A stretch of 48,363 nt of DNA from Paulinella micropora (Eukaryota > Cercozoa > Imbricatea > Euglyphida). The translations under genes were made by a program, and so were the position numbers. The notes under the pieces are model-generated. The model saw only the letters and a program-made list of their open reading frames with translations, was not told where the DNA came from and searched no databases. Below are positions 40,531-48,363 of this stretch, one piece after another. The DNA lies in assembly GCA_009731375.1 (NCBI GenBank), contig BJOX01000207.1, positions 389,020 to 437,382 on the forward strand. Direction: 5' to 3'. The first letter of the stretch is position 1; each line of letters begins with the position of its first letter.

Positions 40531-41049
40531 TCAAAACACAACCCTGTAAGCCGTCTTGACGGTGAGCCCATAATAATCCGCGACAGTGCCGATATTATAC
40601 CACAATCTAAATAGCCTGAAACTTCCATCGGTAAAAAGGACAACAAAATGTTCGGGCACCTGATCCCTCCTCATTGGCGATTTGTACGCATTCAACTTTG
40701 TTGTTGGAAGACCCTCATTCGGTAGTTGGTAAATATGGGCTACACCATTTTCCTTATCTATTTCAACCCAGTAATCCTGCTTGCCCTCAATTGGTTGATT
40801 ACGTTCGTGATTAGGCTCTCGTGCAATGACCGCCCTCCTCCTACCTAATTCTTTGGGGATATTTTCCGCAGTAATAAGCCCAACACGTATTGCGCCAACT
40901 GCTTCTGCCAAAACCTAAACCCCCTTTCATTGACAAAAAAAGAAACGAAACAACAAACTTACCCTTACTTCAGGATCTTCGGGTTGCTTCTGTTCTGGAA
41001 CCTTGCCTTCAGGTTCCACAGGCTCCTCCCGCGGTTCGTTGTCGGCCAT
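40531..41049 (-). CDS. Two-exon gene of unknown function, 156 aa
   Basis: Exon 1 is 41049-40963 (29 codons, Pro/Glu-rich, starting MADNEPREEP after GTTATAGGT). Intron 40962-40915 (48 nt) has a consensus GTAAGT donor and TTTAG acceptor and is phase 0. Exon 2 is 40914-40531 (127 codons plus stop), containing QDYWVEIDKENGVAHIY and VVLFTDGSFRLFRLWY. Joining restores one uninterrupted frame with an ATG. Base composition is clearly more GC-rich than neighbouring Polinton genes. No family recognised. A captured host gene or a co-opted cargo gene is the likely origin (inference). Confidence 0.6.
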
Positions 41050-41358
41050 ACCTATAACAGACAAGGGTTTGGACTTCTTGTCTTAGCCACTTTGGGAATT
41101 CTAAAAAAAAAAGTCGCAGAACAAAAAAGCACGAGGAAAAACATTTTACTCAATTGTGATAAAAAGGCAATTTTTGTGTGTCAGCAAGCGAGGAATTTTC
41201 TGGAAAAAAATCCAGACGGGAAAAAAGCGGAAAAATAAGGAGGACAGGACAAATTGGTAATAGATAATGAAATTTTGGAAATTTCAAACCTATTTTTTCT
41301 TTCCGACGCCACGACCCCAGCGCGCTAGTGCGTTGGTGCAGTGGTGCAGAATTTGATA

Positions 41359-41871
41359 ATGAGTGAAAGTCTTATCACGAAAGGAGACAGGACCAAGGAG
41401 GATTGGATAGAGATTTATGAGACAAACAGACGAGGGAGAGACCAACTGAAGAAAGACAAAATAATAAGTCAAGAAAGAGTAAATAAAATTGACAGGGAAA
41501 TTGATTTGTTAATTGAAAAAAAAAAACCAGACTTGGTAAAGTTGTCCGCCATTGATAATATGCTAAAAAGACTTGACAAAGAGCGCGCCAACATTGAAAT
41601 TGACAGATTGGCACGACAAAAAAGAAGACTTAAGCAGGTAAAAAAAGAAAAAGAATTGAAATTATTTTATAGTTGGAGGAAAGAAAATAGAAAAGAATTT
41701 GGATTTGAGGTTCAGAATAAAATTTTTGACGGAATTGATATAGAGGGACTTACATTCAATAAATCACTCATAAAATACATTGCTTACGACAAACAAAATG
41801 AAAGCAATGTAATGAGGGTTGAAAATCAAAATGATTTGTTGGCAAATGTAAGAAATAATTTAGAGTTGTAA
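41359..41871 (+). CDS. Coiled-coil protein, 170 aa
   Basis: Start at ATG 41359 (the frame extends 18 bp upstream only through GTG codons). Long charged helices (KLSAIDNMLKRLDKERANIE, then LARQKRRLKQVKKEKELKLF) suggest an extended coiled coil. The C-terminus is more globular (GFEVQNKIFDGIDIEGLTFN). No family recognised. Last gene before the right TIR, followed 3 bp after its stop by a perfect palindrome. Confidence 0.6.
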   Translation: MSESLITKGDRTKEDWIEIYETNRRGRDQLKKDKIISQERVNKIDREIDLLIEKKKPDLVKLSAIDNMLKRLDKERANIEIDRLARQKRRLKQVKKEKELKLFYSWRKENRKEFGFEVQNKIFDGIDIEGLTFNKSLIKYIAYDKQNESNVMRVENQNDLLANVRNNLEL

Positions 41872-41874
41872 AAG

Positions 41875-41912
41875 AGTGGTCATGACCACTAACTCCTTTA
41901 CCGCATAGGAGT
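41875..41912. terminator. Palindrome and hairpin after the last Polinton gene
   Basis: AGTGGTCATGACCACT (41875-41890) is a perfect 16-bp palindrome. It is followed immediately by ACTCCT...AGGAGT, which can form a second stem. Confidence 0.65.
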
Positions 41913-42047
41913 ATAATCTAGTGCGACAAAAAATTAAAAATTGGGCAAAAAGCCCTCTTCATTTCGAAGAGATTTACTCATACCATACTTGTGTGTCGTA
42001 GGTGGTTGATTTGAAGTTGGAAGAGTAAGACGAAAAAGGTCAATTTA

Positions 42048-42211
42048 ATGATACATACATGTTTCTTGAAGTGTGCTGCATAAGGCTATTTGGTTGTTTT
42101 TGTTGTTTTGTATTTATTTTACGGGAAATCCATGGGAGGGGGTGCGATAAATTTTACGAAGGTCGTTTTTGAGGAAAAAAAACGACCCAGTAAAATGTGT
42201 ATTTATCTACT
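42048..42211 (-). repeat. Right terminal inverted repeat of the Polinton
   Basis: Reverse complement of 21253-21417 with a few substitutions and indels. It retains the terminal GGTCGTTTTT/AAAAACGACC hairpin and ends ...TATCTACT, followed by GAGAGA. Confidence 0.95.
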
Positions 42212-42228
42212 GAGAGAGAGAGAGAGAT

Positions 42229-42261
<33 letters not shown>

Positions 42262-42312
42262 TCGACAGACAGAGTCTGACAGAGTCTGACAGACAGGCGG
42301 ACAGACGGACAG

Positions 42313-42347
<35 letters not shown>

Positions 42348-42400
42348 TCGACAGGACTGGCAGACAGACAGACAGGTAGACGTCGGTCCGGCGTCGACAT
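42212..42400. repeat. (GA)n/(CAGA)n tract at the right edge of the Polinton
   Basis: Same repeat type as on the left side, so the element interrupted one microsatellite. No gene is seen from here to about 42,830. Confidence 0.85.
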
Positions 42401-42871
42401 GTACATGAGAAGCAAGGGAAAATAGGTATAGACAAATAACAAATTACAATGCAGTGTTTTCTCTTGGGAGAGGGAGAGAGGGAGAAATGCAGAAATGAAA
42501 ATAGTAATAGTAAGTGTTTTCGGTTACGGCATGCGCGCCTTTTTTTTTTTTTGTTTGTTTGTTTGTTTGTGCAGCCCTTCTGATGGGAGTGGTACGTATT
42601 CAGAGCTGCTGCAACTTGTGGGAAATGCGTCATTTCACAAATAACCATATCAGACAGAGTGGGCCGGTAGTGACAATCAATTGAGTTCACTTGCAGAGTT
42701 TCTCTGCGCAAATAAAGAAGCGGGAACTATTGTTCCCGCTCGAAAATTTGAAGATTAGAACAACAATCCTGTCCCCCTCAGATTTGCATTTTTTGTTTTA
42801 TACAAAAGTGCTTTTAGTTTGGGTTTTAGGAAAGGCAAGAAATCCATGTCAAGCGAGAAACCCAAGCGAGT

Positions 42872-43578
42872 AAGAAGCCTTCAGCAAAGAAGAGACGTGC
42901 AGAGGAAGATGCTAGCGACGACGACCACGACTACCAAGGAGGAGGAGATCACAGCGCGGCTGGAGGCAGTGCGAGTGTGTTTGGCAGCTCTGCATCTACG
43001 ACCAGCCCTACCGCAGCGACAGGCGCCGGCGCCAGCAATGACCAACCTCTCGGGAGCGCAGCCAACAGCAGCAGCAGCAGCAGCACTGGTAACACTCACG
43101 CACCGTCACCAGCATCATCATCATCGTCATTCATCGGCGGGGCTGTGGCACCGACATTACAACAACAACAAGACGCACTACGAGCAGCGGGCCTGGGCAG
43201 TCTCGGGGGCCACATCAACACTTCTCCATCGAATCCCCCGAAGGCACGCCCACTTACGAGCGACGACTTGGGAAAGGTGGTGCTGCTACTGCAGGCAGCA
43301 TCAGCTCTACCTTCTTCGACCAGACCAACCGGCTATCCGAACAAGTCAACGCCATGATCCACCAAGCGAAGCAAGAGACGGGGCAACGTGACGCCAAGCT
43401 CATCGAGAAGCCCGTGCACCGACGTTACTTCCAAGGTGGGAAGATCATCATGGCGGTACTGGAGAGTAATGTGTACAAGAGTGAGCAAGAGCGGCTGACG
43501 GATGCAAGCGCAATGGCTACCGCACTGGCTACCCTGGCAATGGACATGGGTGGGCCGACGCCTCTCTCCGCGGAAGAC
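42872..43578 (+). CDS. Gag-like N-terminal region of the DIRS-like element (partial)
   Basis: Open pieces in two frames. The first contains a basic NLS-like KKPSAKKRRAEEDASDDDHD, then a long Gly/Ser/Ala/Thr-rich low-complexity stretch. The second, from about 43,300, runs SSTFFDQTNRLSEQVNAMIH onward into the gap at 43579. No ATG heads the first frame; an AG preceded by a T-rich tract lies near 42,829. The Gag assignment is positional. Confidence 0.45.
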
Positions 43579-44344
43579 NNNNNNNNNNNNNNNNNNNNNN
43601 NNNNNNNNNNNNNNNNNNNNNNNNNNNNNNNNNNNNNNNNNNNNNNNNNNNNNNNNNNNNNNNNNNNNNNNNNNNNNNNNNNNNNNNNNNNNNNNNNNNN
43701 NNNNNNNNNNNNNNNNNNNNNNNNNNNNNNNNNNNNNNNNNNNNNNNNNNNNNNNNNNNNNNNNNNNNNNNNNNNNNNNNNNNNNNNNNNNNNNNNNNNN
43801 NNNNNNNNNNNNNNNNNNNNNNNNNNNNNNNNNNNNNNNNNNNNNNNNNNNNNNNNNNNNNNNNNNNNNNNNNNNNNNNNNNNNNNNNNNNNNNNNNNNN
43901 NNNNNNNNNNNNNNNNNNNNNNNNNNNNNNNNNNNNNNNNNNNNNNNNNNNNNNNNNNNNNNNNNNNNNNNNNNNNNNNNNNNNNNNNNNNNNNNNNNNN
44001 NNNNNNNNNNNNNNNNNNNNNNNNNNNNNNNNNNNNNNNNNNNNNNNNNNNNNNNNNNNNNNNNNNNNNNNNNNNNNNNNNNNNNNNNNNNNNNNNNNNN
44101 NNNNNNNNNNNNNNNNNNNNNNNNNNNNNNNNNNNNNNNNNNNNNNNNNNNNNNNNNNNNNNNNNNNNNNNNNNNNNNNNNNNNNNNNNNNNNNNNNNNN
44201 NNNNNNNNNNNNNNNNNNNNNNNNNNNNNNNNNNNNNNNNNNNNNNNNNNNNNNNNNNNNNNNNNNNNNNNNNNNNNNNNNNNNNNNNNNNNNNNNNNNN
44301 NNNNNNNNNNNNNNNNNNNNNNNNNNNNNNNNNNNNNNNNNNNN

Positions 44345-45572
44345 GTGCAAAAAGACCGGATATCTAGCATACTTCTGTCCGTCGCGACAAACGATACCAC
44401 AGGAGGAAATCCCATATGTGACTGAACTCCTACGATCACCTACAATCGACGTCCACAGCTATGCATCTTTCACTTTGGAGCAAGCACATGAACGGCTCAA
44501 GACCTTGGGTGAAAATTTTAACCGTGGCAACCCATGGGCTGACTCCACGGACCCGGCACACGCTATCAAGGCAAAGCTCGGATACTGGAAAGCGCTTGGG
44601 ACCGACCCCGTTGTACTGTCGTGGCTAGCGTATGGGGTCGAGCTGACATTCGAACGCACGCCGCCGGCCACAGATTTTGTAAATCATCCGTCATATTTTG
44701 AGCACCTGGCATTTGTCAACGAACAAATCAACGATATGGTCGCGCGGGGGGACGCAGTGGAAGTAAACGAAGATGACTGCATCATGATCGAACCACTACA
44801 AGTGCTCGCGGACCCGGCAGGGATTAAGAAAACAAAGCTCTGCACCGACAAACGTTTCAGTAACTCGTTCCAAGCAAAAGCTCCATTCACCATGGAGACT
44901 TTAGAAAAGGACATACAAATGGTACTGGACGGAGACGCGGGCACAAAGCTGTTCGTGGTGGACCTCAAGCGTGCTTTCTACTCAATACCCCTTTCAAGAC
45001 AAAGCAGACCTTACTCGTCGTTCCGACACAACTGCAAGACGTACCAGAACACCACACTACTCTACGGCTTCTGCACAGCGCCATTCTGGTTTGGAAAGAC
45101 GATGCGCGCGGTGGTGCGACTGCTACGAGCCTTGAACATACCTTGCATGCAATACGCTGACGACTTCCTGTTCGCAATCAAACTAGCCAGGACTCACGAC
45201 GGCATACCGGCGTTCGTGAAGGCACTCTTCAGCCTCTTAGGCCTCCCCCTCTCGGAGAAGACGTGTTGGGAGCCGGCAGATGAAGTCCAATACTTGGGCT
45301 ACATCATCAACAGCAAAGAAAGCTGGATCGGGGTACCGGAGGAAAAAAGGTTGAAGCTACTGCGCTCAATCCTCCAGCTACTAAGCGACGTTCACTCGGC
45401 TCACGGAGCGTCAGTCAAACAGCTACACTCGACTGCTGCTTCGATCATCGCGTTGAAAACTAGCGCTTCAGAACGTAATGCTGTTCACGCGAGTCACGCT
45501 GGCAACAGTCGTGCACTGCAAGAGGATCGAACGGGATACCATTTGCACCTCAACAGGGTCGGAGCTCAGTGA
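44345..45572 (+). CDS. Reverse transcriptase of the DIRS-like element
   Basis: The frame emerges from the gap with CKKTGYLAYFC, a zinc-knuckle tail in which Tyr stands where His is expected. It continues to RT: LFVVDLKRAFYSIPL (motif A), LYGFCTAPFWFGKTMR (motif B), QYADDFLFA (motif C, YxDD class) and VQYLGYII. These are the DIRS-clade versions of the motifs. From about 45,470 the frame drifts and the RNase H frame takes over after an overlap of about 95 nt. Confidence 0.85.
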
Positions 45573-46350
45573 AGAACTCCAACATTGGCTCCACATTCTG
45601 CGAGACCCACTGAAATGCAAACGAGCTATCTTCCAGGCACGGACGGACATCGAGCTGAGGCTCGACGCGGGGGAATTTGCAGTAGGTGGCCACGTACTGA
45701 ATATGGACGTGACTATACCATTGCCCACCGAACTCATCGGCACCTCTTCCACCCACAGAGAGCTCTGGGCAGCCACAGTGGTCCCACTACACTTCAGACA
45801 CATTTTGAGTAATCGTAACACCGTGCTCACGGTCTTCGATTCAGCCAACGCTGTAATAGACTTACAGAAAGGCGGCTCACGAAAATGCCCACACCTCACG
45901 CAGTTATGCAAAATAATTGACGATGTATACACGCAGCGGCTCAACATCAAAAACAAACTCTGGGGATGGGTGGAACGCTCACGTAACACAAGGGCAGACG
46001 CGAACTCAAAGGCACTGACTGCCGGCTTGACTAGCTTGACTGTCCACCCGGATATCATAAAGGCAATCACCTACCGATGGCACATAACGATCAGAGACGT
46101 GTGGGCACCGAACTTCGGGCAGATAGGACAGTCAATTCTTCTCGCACTGAAAGAACGCAAGCGAGTTGCGTTTGTGATACCCAAATGGCAGGGAAGACCT
46201 TGGTGGCCACAAGTGCTTGAACACGCGAGGGATTCATTCCCATTACCACCCGCGGCGTATACGCTAGCACCAACATGGCCCACACACCCGCTACATATAC
46301 ATAGACCTCAGTGGCACATGCTTGCAGTCTTATTTGATTTTGCTAATTAA
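45478..46350 (+). CDS. RNase H domain of the DIRS-like element
   Basis: Contains LRLDAGEFAVGGHV (first Asp), SSTHRELWAA (Glu), TVFDSANAVIDL (Asp) and ERSRNTRADANSKAL (final Asp), in the order seen in DIRS-type RNase H domains. It is followed by a linker with a conserved WP.-type stretch (AFVIPKWQGRPWWPQVLEH). A stop at 46350 separates it from the recombinase, which is in the same frame about 90 bp later. Confidence 0.75.
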   Translation: MLFTRVTLATVVHCKRIERDTICTSTGSELSEELQHWLHILRDPLKCKRAIFQARTDIELRLDAGEFAVGGHVLNMDVTIPLPTELIGTSSTHRELWAATVVPLHFRHILSNRNTVLTVFDSANAVIDLQKGGSRKCPHLTQLCKIIDDVYTQRLNIKNKLWGWVERSRNTRADANSKALTAGLTSLTVHPDIIKAITYRWHITIRDVWAPNFGQIGQSILLALKERKRVAFVIPKWQGRPWWPQVLEHARDSFPLPPAAYTLAPTWPTHPLHIHRPQWHMLAVLFDFAN

Positions 46351-46383
46351 ATTTGTTTTCTTACTACAGGCCACGTCGTACTT

Positions 46384-47349
46384 AACGACCTTGACATAGC
46401 AATATGGGCAAGCCAAGGCAAGAAAAGACAGTCAACGATGGACGCATATGCATCCTCACGCAAGCAATTCATCAATTGGTGTATCGTACACAACCGAATA
46501 TGCTTTCCGGCCACAGCAGAGACGGTCGCTCACTACCTGAGACACATGTGTGAAAGCGGCTATGCAGAGAGTACAATCAAAGGGCACTTCGCCGCTATTA
46601 AGGCGCAGTACGCACTACTTCCCTACTGCGACCCCACCGATAGCCCATTGGTGCAAATGGCAAAGGAAAGAGCAGTGGCAGAAGCCCCGCAGGGCAAGGA
46701 AGGCAAATACCCACTGTTGAGGGACGATTTACTCAAGATCCTCCAACTGCCTCTTAATGATTGGAGAGACAGCAGAAACAGCACCATGATTTTGCTGCAA
46801 TGGATCTCTATGACACGAGTGGGCAATATCACTGCACTAAAGGTGGAGGATATATGGTTCCACACGACTACAATAAACAACAGCCCATGTGAATACATGG
46901 TACTCCGGCTGAGGCACCTCAAGAACGATAAAGGTGAGAAGCTAGTGTATGTCGGTCAAGGCACAGAAACATTTTGCGCTGTTAAATGGGTTCGAGCATA
47001 CTTGCAGGCTGTGAAAGATTTATTTCGCGGTTCACTCACAGACAGTTCGCCTCTCTTCTTCAAAATTGAGGGAAACAGTCTGGAGCACTTAAGTAGCAAA
47101 ACACCGTCCAGTATTCTGAAAGAGAAAGTGGCACTCATCGGATTGGATCCAGCTATCTACGTGTCATATTCTAATAGAATCTGCTCGGCTACAGAGGCGG
47201 CAAGATAAGGAATGAAAATATACGCAATCAGGAGGCAAGGATTGTGGTCAGATAAAAGTACATGTGTGTTCAAATATGTGCGCGACATCAGCTTAGAAAA
47301 CAAACTGGCCATTACGAGCGTCTTGCAGGCAGGAGTCAAAATCGCTTAG
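46384..47349 (+). pseudogene. Tyrosine recombinase of the DIRS-like element, premature stop
   Basis: SAM-like core-binding domain (ASSRKQFINWCIVHNRICFP, then TVAHYLRHMCESGYAESTIK) and the catalytic Arg box SMTRVGNITALKVED. Next comes the second box as VSYSNRICSATEAAR, where the usual His of H-x-x-R is Tyr. TAA at 47206-47208 then stops the frame. Reading on in frame to 47349 gives a sequence ending in the expected tail (GLWSDKSTCVFKYVRD), whose Tyr should be the nucleophile. Without it the enzyme would be inactive. Confidence 0.85.
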
Positions 47350-47522
47350 ATACTCCTTGGTTCTCATAAGACATATGCTCAAATACAATCTACACCACCG
47401 TTCGACGATGGTGTATGCTATGGTTTACCAGATAAGTAACTGACGCTCGCTTATTAAAATCGATTCCCATGCTGTACTAGAATGCGATTTAATTACAAAA
47501 TACACTTACTGAACCGTTATTA

Positions 47523-47787
47523 GCGTATCGTATCGTATCGTATCGTATCGTATCGTATCGTATCCTATCGTATCGTATCGTATCGTATCGTATCGCATCG
47601 TATCGTATCGTACCGTATCGTATCGTATCGTATCGTCTCGTCTCGTATCGTATTGTATCGTATTGTATCGTATCGTATCATATCGTATCGTATCGTATCG
47701 TATCATATCGTAGCGTATTGTAGCGTATCGTATCGTATCGTATCGTATCGTATCATATCGTATCGTATCGTATCGTATCGTATCGTA
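47523..47787. repeat. (TATCG)n pentanucleotide satellite
   Basis: About 50 units of TATCG with point variants (TATTG, TATCA, CGTCT). Open frames on the minus strand are artefacts. Confidence 0.95.
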
Positions 47788-48363
47788 ATGTTAGTCAAGA
47801 GAAATGACGTATTTAACTGAGATATCCAGTGATAAACTCATGTCACATAATGACATGACTACAGTAACAAGTCCTCGTAATAGCACTCAATATCGGTCAC
47901 ATAACAATATAGTTCGTCATAATATATATACAGACATGCAGACGTAATATATGCAGTGAACAGAGCAATCTTACAGAAATAGATTCCAGAATAGCCTAAC
48001 GTGTACAGTACGACGGCACCAGGGTTTACTAAGAAATCTAACGCTCAAAATGCATACAGGAACAGCATCGGACAAAAACGACACAACCACCACCTCACAT
48101 ATATGAGAGACTCAACACACTAAATTTAAAGTCGATAACATAACTTGTAACTACACCACTTTCTTCACAGCGAAAACGATATCAATGAAATACTCATCGA
48201 TTCCAGATACGCTACAATGGATTACAAGAATATTTACGGGAACAGACATACAAAACACTTACACCACACACATCTACTAGGACATAAAACTGACCAACAA
48301 GAAAAATCTCGACAACAATAAGGATGCAAACATACACAGACTAATGTTTGCATACTGGAAAAA
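47788..48363. other. Unassigned sequence at the window end
   Basis: Mixed-composition DNA with stops in all frames. No gene, RNA or repeat recognised. Confidence 0.6.

Larger units (their letters stand above)
21253..42211. mobile_element. Polinton/Maverick, complete with TIRs
   Basis: About 21 kb with 165-bp terminal inverted repeats, ends AG...CT and a 6-bp duplication (GAGAGA). It encodes every hallmark of the group: protein-primed PolB, retroviral-type integrase, adenain-like protease, packaging ATPase, major and minor capsid proteins. It also has two fibre-like proteins and about ten small genes. It is much more AT-rich than its flanks, except around 40.5-41.05 kb. Compared with a plain gene order it contains one internal inversion (polB/MCP exchange). 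It has four small or large gaps, several one-base frame breaks and two in-frame TGAs. Integrase, ATPase, basic protein and membrane protein are intact as assembled. Confidence 0.95.
42830..47349 (+). mobile_element. DIRS-like tyrosine-recombinase retrotransposon
   Basis: Order on the plus strand: Gag-like region, (766-N gap), CCHC-like knuckle remnant, reverse transcriptase, RNase H, tyrosine recombinase. RT-RH followed by a YR and no rve integrase is diagnostic of DIRS/Ngaro/PAT-type elements. No methyltransferase domain is seen. Terminal repeats were not found. Frame breaks at about 43.3 and 45.5 kb, a stop inside YR and lost zinc/catalytic-type His residues suggest a degenerate copy. Confidence 0.85.

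Noticed and set aside
40930-41238. Plus-strand 102-codon frame
   Set aside because: Overlaps exon 1 and the intron of the spliced minus-strand gene, begins in the intron, and has no recognisable domain.
46300-46378. Intron between RNase H and recombinase of the DIRS-like element
   Set aside because: An acceptor-like TTTTCTTACTACAG is present, but I find no donor that joins the two frames in phase. Separate or overlapping ORFs are normal in DIRS elements.

Overview
The window is eukaryotic nuclear DNA from a draft assembly: retroelement pol genes, a gene with a GT-AG intron, very abundant microsatellites, and many N gaps. The host cannot be named from the sequence. A protist or alga is the likeliest setting (a guess from the mix of Polinton, DIRS-like and Ty3-like elements in a microsatellite-rich background).

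Layout. 1-9.1 kb is almost gene-free: (GGTA)n, (TG)n, (CATA)n, (GGAA)n, (ACT)n, (ATT)n and (GATA)n arrays, a 51-bp minisatellite, and two copies of a 76-nt tRNA-like SINE head embedded in (ATT)n. 10.2-17.7 kb is a minus-strand Ty3/gypsy-type retroelement (CCCH-zinc-finger Gag-like ORF, protease, RT, RNase H, integrase, extra C-terminal part), broken into many frames. 18.0-18.3 kb is a foldback MITE with a TA duplication. 19.0-21.2 kb is (GA)n and (CATA/CATG)n satellite. 21,253-42,211 is a complete Polinton/Maverick of about 21 kb, with 165-bp terminal inverted repeats and a GAGAGA target duplication, inserted into (GA)n/(CAGA)n. 42.8-47.3 kb is a DIRS-like tyrosine-recombinase retrotransposon. 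(TATCG)n and unassigned sequence finish the window.

The Polinton carries the full virion toolkit: protein-primed DNA polymerase B, retroviral-type integrase, adenain-like cysteine protease, FtsK/HerA-type packaging ATPase, double-jelly-roll major capsid protein, minor capsid (penton) protein, a roughly 1,200-residue tail-fibre-like protein ending in an S74 chaperone/protease domain, a second fibre-like structural protein, a two-TM membrane protein and several small proteins. Late (structural) genes run leftward. Early genes at the left end, and the integrase, run rightward.

Two things stand out. First, the 3' halves of polB and the major capsid gene have changed places: polB's C-terminus is on the minus strand next to the capsid gene, and what looks like the capsid C-terminus is fused behind the polB N-terminus. 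A single inversion of about 3 kb (or a misassembly) explains both. Second, four intergenic 'double-hairpin' modules (29.70, 32.32, 34.32 and 34.79 kb) share conserved outer arms (TGATATTT / AAACATCG), have compensatory stem changes, and three of the four right-hand hairpins contain the stop codon of the gene they end. Other gene boundaries carry different hairpins, and many start codons sit on a TATA-like motif. Together these suggest a virus-like transcription punctuation system.

Most frame breaks, in the Polinton and the Ty3 element alike, are repaired by one extra A in an A-run. That points to homopolymer consensus errors rather than gene death. Two in-frame TGA codons in the Polinton, and three damaging changes in the DIRS element, are not explained that way.
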